Shown here: positions 44,828 through 55,065 of the stretch, one piece after another
Layout: every line of letters starts with the position of its first letter
How positions within the stretch are numbered: the stretch's first letter is position 1
Assembly: GCF_024199905.1 (NCBI RefSeq)
Contig: NZ_JANAFB010000009.1
Coordinates: forward strand, 1 to 64,000
Direction of reading: 5' to 3'
DNA from: Rothia santali
Lineage (GTDB): Bacteria > Actinomycetota > Actinomycetes > Actinomycetales > Micrococcaceae
DNA: 64,000 bases
The notes under the pieces: model-generated
Told to the model about the DNA's origin: nothing
What the model saw: only the letters and a program-made list of their open reading frames with translations
Databases searched by the model: none
Program-made: the position numbers and the translations under genes

Positions 44828-45492
44828 TGGAGCTGCTGATCGACGTCCTCACGGGGATCTGCCTGATCGTGGGCTGCCTCATGTCCCTCGGCGCGGCCTT
44901 CGGTATCGTGCGGTTCCCCGACGTCCTGGCGCGCCTGCACGCGGGCGCCAAGCCGCAGGTCTTCGGCCTGTTCATGCTGCTGGCGGGGATCGCGCTGGCC
45001 GCGCGCTCGTGGACCGTGCTCGCGCTGCTGAGCCTCATCTGGATCCTGCAGATCCTCGCGATCCCGGTCTCCTCGCACATGGTGGGGCGCTCCGGGTTCC
45101 GGAACAAGCACTTCCAGCCCGACTACCTCTCCCAGGACGACCTGGCGGAGCTCGTGGATCGGATGAACCGGGAGAGCCCGGAGGAGGACCCGGAGACCGA
45201 GCCCCAGCCGGGCCGCGGGGCCCAGGCCGCCGACGACTACAGCGCGCGGGAGACCCCCACCTTGATCAGCGTGCCGACGAGACCGGTGACCAGCGACCAG
45301 ATGATGATGTCGCGGATCTGCTCGTCGGGATCGTCGTTGACTGTGGGCGGCTCGTCCCCGGTGACCTTCTTCCAGCCGGCGGTGAGGATCTTGTTGGCCA
45401 GCGCGACCCCCGCGAGCGAGGCGACCGTGGAACCGATCTTGATCATGGGATTGCTCATGTGCGTCTCCTCCGTGATGGGACCGGGCGGGTGA
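44827..45492 (+). CDS. mrpG: Mrp antiporter subunit MrpG (MnhG) with doubtful C-terminal extension
   Basis: Three-helix subunit; the real domain is residues 1-~105 with FGIVRFPDVLARLHAGAKPQ, the MnhG hallmark. The frame runs on to 45492, so the last ~84 residues are encoded opposite the DUF4235 gene (45237-45458 minus) and look like an antisense reading (Met/Ser-rich, no tail pattern). A stop codon was probably lost through an indel near 45215-45240, or the proteins really overlap. Last gene of the mrp operon. Confidence 0.85.
   Translation: MELLIDVLTGICLIVGCLMSLGAAFGIVRFPDVLARLHAGAKPQVFGLFMLLAGIALAARSWTVLALLSLIWILQILAIPVSSHMVGRSGFRNKHFQPDYLSQDDLAELVDRMNRESPEEDPETEPQPGRGAQAADDYSARETPTLISVPTRPVTSDQMMMSRICSSGSSLTVGGSSPVTFFQPAVRILLASATPASEATVEPILIMGLLMCVSSVMGPGG
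45237..45458 (-). CDS. DUF4235 domain-containing small membrane protein
   Basis: Protein of 73 residues beginning MSNPMIKIGSTVASLAGVAL and containing GWKKVTGDEPP and IIWSLVTGLVGTLIKVGVS, the pattern of DUF4235 proteins found across actinobacteria. Two hydrophobic segments suggest membrane association. The start at 45458 has GGAGGAG ten bases upstream. Its function is unknown. It runs against, and overlaps, the end of mrpG. Confidence 0.82.
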   Translation of the reverse strand: MSNPMIKIGSTVASLAGVALANKILTAGWKKVTGDEPPTVNDDPDEQIRDIIIWSLVTGLVGTLIKVGVSRAL

Positions 45493-45566
45493 CCCGCGCC
45501 CGGCCGTCTGGTGCTACTCACCACCCTAGCCGCCCGGCCCGGGGATCCGCGCGGCTCGCCGAGGGA

Positions 45567-45595
45567 TTCACGGCCCGCGAACCGTGGCGTAGACT
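45567..45595 (+). promoter_or_regulatory. Promoter of the TPP riboswitch transcript
   Basis: TTCACG (45567-45572), a 17-base spacer and TAGACT (45590-45595) precede the riboswitch. Transcription would start near 45602, just before the aptamer. Confidence 0.55.
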
Positions 45596-45603
45596 GGTGC
45601 CCG

Positions 45604-45697
45604 TTCATCACGACAGGGGAGCCCCGCACGGGGCTGAGAGTGCGCAAGCAGACCCTCGAACCTGAATCCGGCTAGCACCGGCGTAGGAAGTCGAGCA
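45604..45697 (+). ncRNA. TPP riboswitch (THI element)
   Basis: The leader carries the conserved thiamine pyrophosphate aptamer: ACAGGGGAGCCCC, GGGGCTGAGAGTGCGC, AGACCCTCGAACCTGAATCC and CCGGCGTAGGAAG in the correct order and spacing. It lies about 65 bases before ykoE, so TPP binding should reduce expression of the thiamine-precursor transporter, probably by hiding the ribosome site GGAGG at 45753-45757. Confidence 0.95.
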
Positions 45698-45762
45698 TCT
45701 CGGGGCGATCCGCGCGAGAGCGGATGCGTCCACCCCTCCTGAAGCATCTCTGGGAGGAACTC

Positions 45763-46407
45763 ATGAACACCACCGCCACCGCCCGCCGTTCGGCGCCCCG
45801 CCGCAGGATGTCCTGGCGCGTCATCGACATCGTCACCGCCTCGGTCCTGGCCATGGTCTGCGGCGTCGTCTTCTGGATCTGGTCCAACGCCGTGCATCCG
45901 GTGGTCGAGCTGGCCACGCTCGGCTTCCCGCCCGCGCTGGGGCTCATGGCCGGGGGCTGGCTCTTCGCCGGGATCCTCGGCGGCCTGGTCATCCGCAAGC
46001 CGGGGGCCGCGCTGTACTGCGAGCTCGTCGCGGCCGCGGTCTCGGCGCTGATGGTCACCCAGTTCGGTCCCGCCGTGCTGCTCTCGGGGCTGATCCAGGG
46101 CATCGGCGCGGAGCTGGTCTTCCTGCTGGTCGGCTACCGCCGCTTCGGCGTCGTCGTCTCGGTGCTCTCGGGCGCCTCCGCGGCGGTCTTCCTGTCCGTC
46201 AGCGAGAACATCATGTACAACTTCGCCTGGTCGCTCCAGTTCCAGCTGGTCTACGCGGCGTGCGCCGTGGTCTCGGGGATCGTGCTGGCCGGCGTCGTGC
46301 CCTGGCTCATGACGCGGGGGCTGGTGCGCACCGGGGTGCTCAACGGCGTCGCCGCCGGTCGGGACGCCCGCAGGGACCGCACCCCGCGCTCGCGGGTCGC
46401 GGCGTGA
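45763..46407 (+). CDS. ykoE: Thiamine-precursor ECF transporter S component YkoE
   Basis: Membrane substrate-binding subunit for hydroxymethylpyrimidine or thiamine, 214 residues. Five to six helices include ASVLAMVCGVVFWIWSN, GFPPALGLMAGGWLFAGILG with the conserved Gly-rich turn, and IQGIGAELVFLLVGYRRFG. The ATG at 45763 follows GGAGG; the longer frame from 45724 starts in the riboswitch leader. Directly downstream of the TPP riboswitch, which supports the assignment. Overlaps ykoD (GTGA). Confidence 0.92.
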   Translation: MNTTATARRSAPRRRMSWRVIDIVTASVLAMVCGVVFWIWSNAVHPVVELATLGFPPALGLMAGGWLFAGILGGLVIRKPGAALYCELVAAAVSALMVTQFGPAVLLSGLIQGIGAELVFLLVGYRRFGVVVSVLSGASAAVFLSVSENIMYNFAWSLQFQLVYAACAVVSGIVLAGVVPWLMTRGLVRTGVLNGVAAGRDARRDRTPRSRVAA

Positions 46408-48231
46408 GCCGGGCGGGGGAGGTCCACCCGGCCGGGGCCGCGGTCCGCGCCGCCGGCTTCGGGTGGCTGCACCCGGGCCGCGAGGAGCCGGCCTTCTCCG
46501 GTCTGGACCTGGAGATCCCCGCGGGGCAGCGGGTCCTGCTGCTGGGCCCGTCCGGGGCCGGGAAGTCGACGCTGCTGCACGCGCTGGCCGGGGTCCTGTC
46601 CGAGGACGACGGCGACGAGCTGATCGGCGTCGTCGAGATCGATGGGCTCCCGCCGCGCGAGGCGCGCGGGCGGGTGGGCCTGATGCAGCAGGACCCCGAG
46701 GCCTCGATCGTCATGGGCCGGGTGCTGGAGGACCTCGCCTTCGGCCCGGAGAACCTCGGCGTCGACCCCGCGCTGATCCACGGGCGCGCGCGGGACGCCC
46801 TCGCCGCCGTCGGCTTGGACCTCGACGACGACCGCCCCACCTCGGCCCTGTCCGGCGGCCAGAAGCAGCGCCTGGGCCTGGCCGGCATCCTGGCCATGCG
46901 CCCTGGCCTGCTGCTGCTCGACGAGCCGACCGCCAACCTGGACCCGGAGGGCGTCGAGGAGGTGCGCGACGCCGTCCTGGCCGCCGCCGCGTCCAGCGGC
47001 TCGACCCTGGTGGTCGTCGAGCACCGCGTGCAGGTCTGGGCCGAGCACGTCGACCGCGTGATCGTGCTGCGCCCGGGCGGCGGCATCAGCCACGACGGCG
47101 CCCCGCGCGAGGTCCTCGCCCGGGCGCGGGAGGAGCTGATCGCGGCGGGCGTCTGGGTCCCCGGGCACGTGCCGCGGCCCCCGGCCGACGACGCAGGGGC
47201 GACCCCCGGGAGCCCCGGCGCTCCCGGCACCCCGACCGCCCCCGAGCTGCTGGCCGCTGAGGCGCTCTGCGTGACCCGCGACCCCGCCCCGCGCCGCTGG
47301 GCGCGCGCACGACGTCGTGCCGTCCGGCGGGCGGCCGAGCCGCCGTCGGTTACCACGCGCTCCGCCGCGGCGTCTTCCGCGGAGGCCGCGGTCCGTCGGC
47401 CGCCGCCCGTCCGCCGCCGCGCCGTCGTCCCCCTGGAGCCGCCCCGCCCGCATCGCGGCCGGCCCGGTGGATCTGGGGGTCGTCGCGGGCGAGCACGTCG
47501 CGATCACGGGGGCCAACGGGGCCGGCAAGTCGACCCTGGCTCTGACGCTCGCCGGCCTGATCCCGCCCGCGGCGGGCCTGGCGGTCGCCGCCGAGGAGCT
47601 GCGGCGCGGCCGCGGTGGAGACGGCACCGGGTGGGACCCCCTGGACTGGCGCCCGGGGGAGCTCATCACCCGGATCGGGACCGTCTTCCAGGAGCCCGAG
47701 CACCAGTTCGCGCGCCCCACGGTGCGGGCCGAGCTGGAGCTCGGACCCGCCCTGGCCGCCGGTGCCCGGGGCGAGGACCCCGGCGAGGAGCCCGCCCGGA
47801 TCGCGGCGTCCCTCCTGCGGCGGCTGCGGCTGGAGCACGTGGCCGAGGCCAACCCGTTCACGCTCTCCGGGGGCGAGAAGCGGCGCCTCTCGGTCGGCAC
47901 GGTGCTCGCCGCGCGCCCGCGCGTGCTGGTGCTGGACGAGCCCACCTTCGGGCAGGACGCGCACACCTGGGGCGAGCTCGTGGACCTGCTGCGCGAGCTG
48001 ATGGCCGAGGGGACGGCCGTGGTCTCCGTGACCCACGACCTCGACTTCATCGCGGCCCTCGGCGGGCGCCGGTTCCACCTCGGATCCCCGCGCCCCGTCC
48101 CGGACGGGCCGTCCCCGGACAGGCTGGCCCCGGACGCCGCCGGGCCGGCCCCCGCCGACGGCTCGGCCCCGCATCCCGCCACCGGGCGGCCCGCCTCCCG
48201 GCCGGTCGCCGCGAGGGGAGGTCGGTGGTGA
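46404..48231 (+). CDS. ykoD: Thiamine-precursor ECF transporter dual ATPase YkoD, frameshifted
   Basis: Two ABC ATPase domains in one chain. Domain one shows GPSGAGKST, GLMQQDPE, LSGGQKQRLGLAGIL and LLLDEPTANLD. Domain two shows GANGAGKST, TVFQEPEHQFARP, LSGGEKRRLSVGTVL and VLDEPTFGQD. The linker between them (47290-47470) changes frame by a net two lost bases: an intermediate piece AVGYHALRRGVFRGGRGP reads in the third frame from 47342. Both domains are otherwise complete, so the gene is probably intact in the organism. Starts GTG 46404 overlapping ykoE. Confidence 0.82.
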
Positions 48232-49044
48232 TGGACGTCCTCGACTCCGCCCCCGGCGCCCGCTCGGCCCTCGGCCGGGTCAATGCCGGGACCAAGATCC
48301 TCCTCGTCGCCGTGCTGACCGCCGCGTTCCTGCTGAGCGCGGACTGGGTCACCTCCGCGACGGGGCTCCTCCTGCTCATGCTCCTCACGGCCGCGGCCGG
48401 CATGAACCCCGCCCGGCTGCTGGCCCGTCTCTGGCCGATCCTCACGGCCGCCGTGCTCGGCGGCTGGGCCACGGCGCTGCTGGCCGACAAGGCCGGCCCG
48501 GTGGTCGTGGACCTGGGCGTCACGGTCCTGACCACGGGCTCGCTCGAGGCCGGCGTCGCCATCGCGCTGCGCAGCGCGACCCTGGCCCTCGCCTCGGTGC
48601 TGCTCCTGACCACCACCGACGCCTCGGAGATCGGCCAGGCCCTGGCCCAGACCTTCCGCCTCCCGGCGCGCTTCGTGCTCGCGGCGGTGGCGGCCCTGCG
48701 CCTGGTCGGCACCATGGTCACGGAGTGGGGCACACTCGCCTCGGCGCGCAGGGCCCGGGCGCTCGGCGGGGCCGCGGGCCGCGCCGCTGCGCGCGCTGAC
48801 GGGCCCGTTCGCCGACGCCGGGCCGCGCGCCTTCGCGCTGATCGTCCAGGCGCTGCGCCGCGCGGCCCGGCTCTCGGTGACCATGGAGGCGCGCGGCTTC
48901 GGCTCCGGTCCCCGCACCTGGCTCGTCCGGCCGCGCTACGGTCGCGCGGACCTCCTGGCGGTGGCCCTCGGCCTCGCGGTCCCGGCGGCGGCCATCGGGG
49001 CGTCCGTGCTGAGCGGCCACTACCGGACGATCTTCGGCGGCTGA
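48231..49044 (+). CDS. ykoC: Thiamine-precursor ECF transporter T component YkoC, frameshifted
   Basis: Energy-coupling transmembrane protein. The first ~180 residues (VNAGTKILLVAVLTAAFLLS and further helices) end in the coupling motif ASARRARALGG. Between about 48765 and 48796 the frame changes (net loss of two bases or gain of one); downstream, GPFADAGPRAFALIVQALRR and VTMEARGFGSGPRT, the second coupling-helix motif, continue to the TGA at 49042-49044. GGAGG lies upstream of ATG 48231, which overlaps the ykoD stop. Confidence 0.78.
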
Positions 49045-49167
49045 GGGCGGGCGGGGGCCGGGTAGAGCTGGCTCTACGGCACGGGCCATCCCCGCCCCAC
49101 TGACTCCTCCCGGCCGCGGCGGCAGACTCGAGAGCGTCACTTTCTCGACCCCGTCAGGAGGACCGCC

Positions 49168-50038
<871 letters not shown>

Positions 50039-50046
<8 letters not shown>

Positions 50047-51463
50047 CGCCCTCCGCGAGCTCCTCCGCTCCCCGCGCCAGCACGCGGCGACGCTGCTGGT
50101 CGTGACCGTCGCGGCGCTGTTCGGCACGCTGCTGATCGGCGGCACCGCGATCCTGTCCAACGTCGTCCTCGCCAACGAGGCCTTCGCCGGCTCCGGCACC
50201 GTGATCGTCCTGCTGGGCCTCGTGGCGGCCGTGTTCTTCGGCATCGCGCTGTTCGTGGCCTCGCTGACGGTGAGCAACACCTTCTCGATCGTCGTCGCCG
50301 GGCGCACGGGGCGGCTGGCATTGCTGCGGCTCATCGGCGCGAGCGCTCGCCGCCTCCGCCGCTCGATCGCCGCCGAGGGCCTCCTCGTGGGGGCGCTGGG
50401 GGCGGTGCTCGGCACGCTCGCGGGCGCGGGCCTGTGCCTGGCCGCCGCGGGCTGGGCCGAACGGGCCGGCGCCGGGGAGGGGCTGTCCGCCGGCGTCGTC
50501 AGCGGCTGGCTGATCTGGCCCGGCCTGCTGACGGCCCTCACCGCGTGGTGGGCGGCCCATGCCGGGGCGCGCCCGGTCCTGACCGTCTCGCCGCTCGAGG
50601 CGACCCGGCGCAGCGCCGAGCCGGCCCTCAAGGCCGTGCGCGCCCGCCGCGGGGTGCTGGCCCTGTCCGTCGCCGCGACCGTGGCGGGCGCGGTGCTCCT
50701 CGCGGGCGGCACGCTGCTCGGGTCGTTCACGCCGCTGGGCGTGCTGCCGGCGCTGCTCGGCGGGATCCTGTCCTTCACGGGGCTCGCGCTCGGGGCGGGC
50801 TGGGTTATGCCGGCGGTGTTCCGCGTGGCGTCGCTCCTGCTCGCGCGGGGGACCGCGGGACGGCTCGCGGCGGCCGGCATCCGCCGCCACCCGCTGCGCT
50901 CGGCGCGCACCTCGATGGGCCTGGTCATCGGAGTAACGCTGGTGGTCATGTTCGCGACGGCGGGGGAGACCTTCCGCGTCACGATGCGTCGCCTGCTCGA
51001 GGGGGCGGGCGCGGACCCCTCGGCCATGGCCGAGCTCACCCGGGGGATCGACGGCGTCCTGCTGTTCCTCTACGCGATGCTGCTCTTCTCGGTGGTCATC
51101 GCGGCCATCGGCGTCGCCAACTCGATGCGGGCCACGATCATGCAGCGCTCGCGGGAGCTGGCCCTGCTGCGCGTCACGGGCCTGTCCCGGAGGCAGATGT
51201 GGCGGATGATCGGCGGCGAGGCGGCGCACCTGACGGTCGCGGCCGCGCTGCTGGCGATCCCGCTGGGCGTCCTCTACGGCTGGTGCGGGGTGCTGAGCAT
51301 GCTCTGGAGCCTCGCGGGCGTCGGCTTCCTCTGGCCGGCCGTGCCCTGGACGGTCCTGGCCGCGGTGGTGGCCGGCTGCGCGGCGATCACCCTCGCCGCC
51401 ACGGTGCTACCGGCCCGCCGGGCCGCGGCGGTCCCGCCCGCGCGGGCGCTCGCGGTGGCCTGA
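50039..51463 (+). CDS. ABC transporter permease (FtsX-like)
   Basis: Membrane permease of 474 residues with a duplicated FtsX domain: VTVSNTFSIVVAGRTGRLALL then LRLIGASARRL in the first half, and IGVANSMRATIMQRSRELALL then RVTGLSRRQMW in the second. Eight helices are visible, with no large extracellular MacB domain, so a lipid, peptide or antibiotic exporter of the actinobacterial type is likely. Start GTG 50039 lies within the ATPase end. Confidence 0.88.
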
Positions 51464-51480
51464 GGCCTCGGCGCGGTCCC

Positions 51481-51580
51481 GTGCGGCCCGTCCGCTCCGG
51501 GGGCGGCTCACCCGGTCCGAGGGCGGCCCACCTGCGCAGAGGACGACCCACCCGCGCAGAGGGCGACCCGTCCGCCCGTG
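51481..51580. repeat. Degenerate 20-bp tandem repeat, five units
   Basis: Five consecutive 20-base units start at 51481, 51501, 51521, 51541 and 51561 with the common core (G/A)GGCGGCCCACC-N-GCGCAGA. Units three and four differ at only a few positions. The array fills the gap between two convergent genes and may act as, or have replaced, a terminator. Confidence 0.8.
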
Positions 51581-51590
51581 CCTGCGCCCC

Positions 51591-52481
51591 TCAGCGGGAC
51601 ATCAGGTACCCGAGCAGCCGGTCGGTCAGCCCCCGGTCCACCGGCAGGGCCTGGTTGTTCAGGCGGGCCACCGGGGCCAGCAGCCGCACCGAGGAGGAGA
51701 GCCAGACGCCGTCGGACTCCAGCAGGTCCGCCGGGTAGAGCGGGCCGAAGCCGAGCTCCCAGCCGTCCGCGCGGGCGCCCTCGAAGATCGCCCCCTGGGT
51801 GGTGCCGGGCAGGATCCCGTGGCTGGGCTCGGGGGTCAGCAGGGTGAGGGCGTCACCGTCGCGGCGGGCGACGATGACCGAGCTCGTGGCGCCCTCCAGG
51901 ATCCTGCGGTCCGAGGCGGTGAAGATCGCGTCCTGCGCCCCCAGCGAGCGGACGTGGCGCAGCACCGCCATGTTCACGGCGTAGGAGAGCGTCTTCGCGC
52001 CCGCCAGCAGCCAGGGGTAGGCGGTGTCCTCGGCCGGGTCGTGCCCGCGCGGCAGCAGCATGGCCCGGACACCGTCGCGGCGCTGGGCGATGGTGGACTC
52101 GGGCACCGCGCTCACGACGACCAGGCCGTACGGGCCCTCGGCCGGGGTGCCGCGGCTCAGCAGCAGCTTGACCGTGTGCTCGGCGCCCAGCTCGCTGGGA
52201 GTCCCCGCGGGCGCCGCGCTGAGGGCCAGCTCGATCGCGGCCTGCCAGTCCGCGTCGTCGTACCGGGGCAGGTGCAGCAGCCGCGAGGACTGCGCGAGCC
52301 GGAGCAGGTGCAGGTCCAGCTTCCGGACCGTGAGGTCCAGCGCGAGCATGGTCTCGAAGGCGCCGTCGCCCCGGGTATAGCCCTCGTCCTCGATGCTGAT
52401 GAGCGGGCCGGTGGCGTCGAGGAGGCGGGGCTGGGGCGAGGAGCGGTCGATGCGGACTACGGTGGGTGTCATAGACCTCAT
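51591..52481 (-). CDS. Class IV PLP-dependent aminotransferase/lyase (PabC or branched-chain type)
   Basis: Pyridoxal-phosphate enzyme of fold type IV, 296 residues. The PLP lysine sits in LLAGAKTLSYAVNMAVLR, and the family signature continues with DAIFTASDRRILEGATSSVI and GILPGTTQGAIFE. The closest function is 4-amino-4-deoxychorismate lyase (folate synthesis); a D-amino acid or branched-chain aminotransferase cannot be excluded. The ATG at 52481 overlaps the MFS stop (ATGA), with a second ATG at 52472. Confidence 0.82.
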   Translation of the reverse strand: MRSMTPTVVRIDRSSPQPRLLDATGPLISIEDEGYTRGDGAFETMLALDLTVRKLDLHLLRLAQSSRLLHLPRYDDADWQAAIELALSAAPAGTPSELGAEHTVKLLLSRGTPAEGPYGLVVVSAVPESTIAQRRDGVRAMLLPRGHDPAEDTAYPWLLAGAKTLSYAVNMAVLRHVRSLGAQDAIFTASDRRILEGATSSVIVARRDGDALTLLTPEPSHGILPGTTQGAIFEGARADGWELGFGPLYPADLLESDGVWLSSSVRLLAPVARLNNQALPVDRGLTDRLLGYLMSR

Positions 52482-53671
52482 TGTTCACCGCCGCGCGGCG
52501 TCAGGGCGAGAGCCCCGACGGCGAGCGTGGCGCAGATGAGCATCGTGAGGGACATGGGCAGCACCGCGGTCTCGCCGCCGAGCCCCACGAGCGGCGAGAC
52601 GAGCGCGCCCATCCCGAACTGCAGGGACCCCAGCAGCGCCGAGGCCGAGCCGGCGACGTCGCGCCCCTCCGTGACCGCGAGCGAGGTGATGTTGCCGAAG
52701 ATCAGCCCCTGCGCCGCGACGCACAGGAAGAGCAGGATCAGCGTGGGCGCCAGGCTCAGCCCCACCAGCGAGAGCACGAGGAGCCCGACGGCGCCGGTCA
52801 GCGAGACGCCCAGCCCCACCGTCGCGATCCGGCGCGGGGGCACGCGCTTGACCAGGATGCTGGAGACGATCGTGTTCCCCAGCAGCCCCACGGAGTTCAT
52901 CCCGAAGACCAGCGCGAACTGCGTCGGGCTCAGCCCCAGGACGTTCTGGAGGACGTAGGTGGACCCGGAGACGTAGGCGAACAGGGTCCCGAAGGAGAGG
53001 ATGAACGCGAGCACGAACCCGACGTACCGCGGGCGGCGCAGCAGGGCCAGGATGCCGCGCCCGGCCGAGGCCAGACCGCCGGGGCGGCGTCGCTCCCGGG
53101 GCAGGGTCTCCGGCGCGAGGAGCAGCACCGCCACGGTCAGCAGCAGCGTCAGCCCGGTGAGGAACCAGAAGATGGCCCGCCAGTGCGCGAAGGCCAGCAC
53201 GACGCCGCCCAGGGTCGGGGCGAGGATTGGCGCCAGCCCGTTGATCATCATCATGAAGTTCATGTAGCGCGCCGTCTGCGGGCCCGAGGTGAGGTCCGTG
53301 ATCATCGAGCGCGCCAGCACCACGCCGGCCGCGCCGGAGAAGCCCATGAGGAAGCGCCCGCCGATGAGCAGCTCCGCGCCCGGGGAGAGCGCGCACCACG
53401 CGGCGCTGAGGCAGCAGACCACGGAGCCCACGACCAGGGGCCGGCGCCGCCCCCACTGGTCGGACATCGAGCCGATGACGAACTGCCCCGCGGCCAGCCC
53501 GAGCATGAACGCGGAGAGGGTCAGCTGGATCGACGACGCCGGGGCGGCGAGGTCCTCGGACATGGCGGGGAAGGCCGCCAGGTACATGTCGGTGGCCAGG
53601 GGCGTGACGCCGCACAGCGATCCGAGGAGGATCAGCAGCGGCAGGCTCACGCGGGCGGAGCGGTGGGGCAC
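52478..53671 (-). CDS. Bcr/CflA-family MFS drug efflux transporter
   Basis: Membrane exporter of 397 residues with twelve helices. TPLATDMYLAAFPAMSEDLAA at helix one and GSMSDQWGRRRPLVVGS in loop two-three are diagnostic of Bcr/CflA multidrug exporters (bicyclomycin, sulfonamide, chloramphenicol class); substrate here is unknown. The start is GTG 53671 with GGAG about 13 bases upstream. Operon with the PLP enzyme. Confidence 0.88.
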   Translation of the reverse strand: MPHRSARVSLPLLILLGSLCGVTPLATDMYLAAFPAMSEDLAAPASSIQLTLSAFMLGLAAGQFVIGSMSDQWGRRRPLVVGSVVCCLSAAWCALSPGAELLIGGRFLMGFSGAAGVVLARSMITDLTSGPQTARYMNFMMMINGLAPILAPTLGGVVLAFAHWRAIFWFLTGLTLLLTVAVLLLAPETLPRERRRPGGLASAGRGILALLRRPRYVGFVLAFILSFGTLFAYVSGSTYVLQNVLGLSPTQFALVFGMNSVGLLGNTIVSSILVKRVPPRRIATVGLGVSLTGAVGLLVLSLVGLSLAPTLILLFLCVAAQGLIFGNITSLAVTEGRDVAGSASALLGSLQFGMGALVSPLVGLGGETAVLPMSLTMLICATLAVGALALTPRGGEQ

Positions 53672-53746
53672 GGCGGGGTGGTCTCCAGAGGCGTGGTGCG
53701 GTGAGGGTGGGGGCGGGGCGGCCGGGAGCGGTGCGGGCGGGCCGGG

Positions 53747-54358
53747 TCAGAGCGCGAAGAGGCGCTCCTCCTGAGCGGCCCACCGGTCCCAGTGCTGCCG
53801 GTACATCTCGCCGTCCCGGCGCAGGGCGCGGTGCTTGCGCAGCGGCTCCTCGAGGTGGAGCCACACGCCGAAGTGGGGGCGGCAGCCGGGGTGCCCGGGG
53901 GCCGTCGAGCCGACGCCCTCGGTGATCAGCAGCGGCGCGGAGGCGGGGACGGTCCGCTCCCGCGGGTCGGTCCGGTCCAGCTCCCAGTCCCAGGCGTGCC
54001 AGGCGGCGTCCCGGCCCTCCCTCAGCGCGGCGATCATCCCGGCGTAGAGCTCGACACCGTCCGCCAGCCCGTCCCAGCCGGGGTACAGCTCCTCCAGGTG
54101 GAAGACGCGGACCGCGTCGGCGCCATCGCGGGCCTCGAAGCGCTCGCGCAGGAGCGCGGCGAGGCCCGACTTCCCGGCGCCCGAGCGGCCGTCGATGGAC
54201 ACGATGAACGGCCCCGGCCCGGCGTGCCGGGCGCGGGCCCGGTCGATGCCGCGCATCAGGTCGGCGACGTCCGCTTCGGAGATGCGCTGGGAGGGGATGA
54301 CCCACACGACCGGGTGGCCCGAGGGCGGGTTCGGGCGCTCGAGGTGCTCGGGGATCAC
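53747..54358 (-). CDS. P-loop nucleoside/uridine kinase-like protein
   Basis: Cytosolic ATP-binding protein of 203 residues. Walker A is DGRSGAGKSG (residues 56-65), followed by VFHLEELYPGWDGL, the usual substrate-binding stretch of uridine-kinase-like proteins, and LLITEGVGS as Walker B. The first ~45 residues are an extra N-terminal part. It overlaps the phosphatase stop by GTGA, so the two are co-translated. Exact substrate unknown. Confidence 0.8.
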   Translation of the reverse strand: MIPEHLERPNPPSGHPVVWVIPSQRISEADVADLMRGIDRARARHAGPGPFIVSIDGRSGAGKSGLAALLRERFEARDGADAVRVFHLEELYPGWDGLADGVELYAGMIAALREGRDAAWHAWDWELDRTDPRERTVPASAPLLITEGVGSTAPGHPGCRPHFGVWLHLEEPLRKHRALRRDGEMYRQHWDRWAAQEERLFAL

Positions 54359-54858
54359 GCCGCGCCGCTCCGGGAGCCGGACTGCTGGGCGGCGAACTCG
54401 ATGACGCCGGGCACGGCGGCGCGGATCATCTCGTACGCGGCCTCGAAGTCGCCCGGGTCGCCGTACCAGGGGTCGTAGATGCCGAGGTCGTCGTGCTCGC
54501 GGTGGGCGACGGCCGGGTCGAACTCGCGCAGGAGCCGGATCTTGCCGGTCTGCGCCTCGTCGGCCATGCGGCGCAGGGCCCGGTCGTGGTCGACGTCCAG
54601 GGCCAGCACGAGGTCGGCGTCGGCCAGCTCTGCGGCCTCGAACTGCCGTGCCGAGTGGTCGCTCGGGTCGATCCCCTCGCGCACGAGGACCGTCCGGGCC
54701 CGCGGGTCGACCGGGTTGCCGCGCTCCTCGTCGCTGATGCCCGCCGAGGAGACGACGACGCCGTCCAGCCCGGCCTCGCGCGCGGCCCGGCGGATCAGGT
54801 AGGCGGCCATGGGGGAGCGGCAGATGTTGCCGGTGCAGACGGTGATGATTCGGTACAT
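54355..54858 (-). CDS. Low-molecular-weight protein-tyrosine phosphatase
   Basis: Phosphatase of 167 residues. The P-loop CTGNICRS (Cys8 to Ser15, with the nucleophile Cys8 and Arg14) and the late acid motif DPWYGD are both intact. It would remove phosphate from tyrosine on target proteins, and in actinobacteria such enzymes may be secreted or regulate envelope sugars. TAGCCT lies exactly six bases before the ATG and there is no ribosome site: a leaderless start. Confidence 0.9.
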   Translation of the reverse strand: MYRIITVCTGNICRSPMAAYLIRRAAREAGLDGVVVSSAGISDEERGNPVDPRARTVLVREGIDPSDHSARQFEAAELADADLVLALDVDHDRALRRMADEAQTGKIRLLREFDPAVAHREHDDLGIYDPWYGDPGDFEAAYEMIRAAVPGVIEFAAQQSGSRSGAA

Positions 54859-55065
54859 GACTCCAGGCTACTCAACCGCGCCCGCGGCCGTCCCGCGCGG
54901 CCGCCCTTCCTCCCCGGGAAATTTTCGTCCACGACGGGTGGCGCCGCCGCGGGATTCGGCGGAGGATCGGTGATGACGGTTCGCTCCGGCGCGGGCGAGG
55001 GCCCGGGTGCTCACGGCGAACCGCCGCACGGCGCCCGTGCCATCGAACGAGAGTCAGGACCCGCC

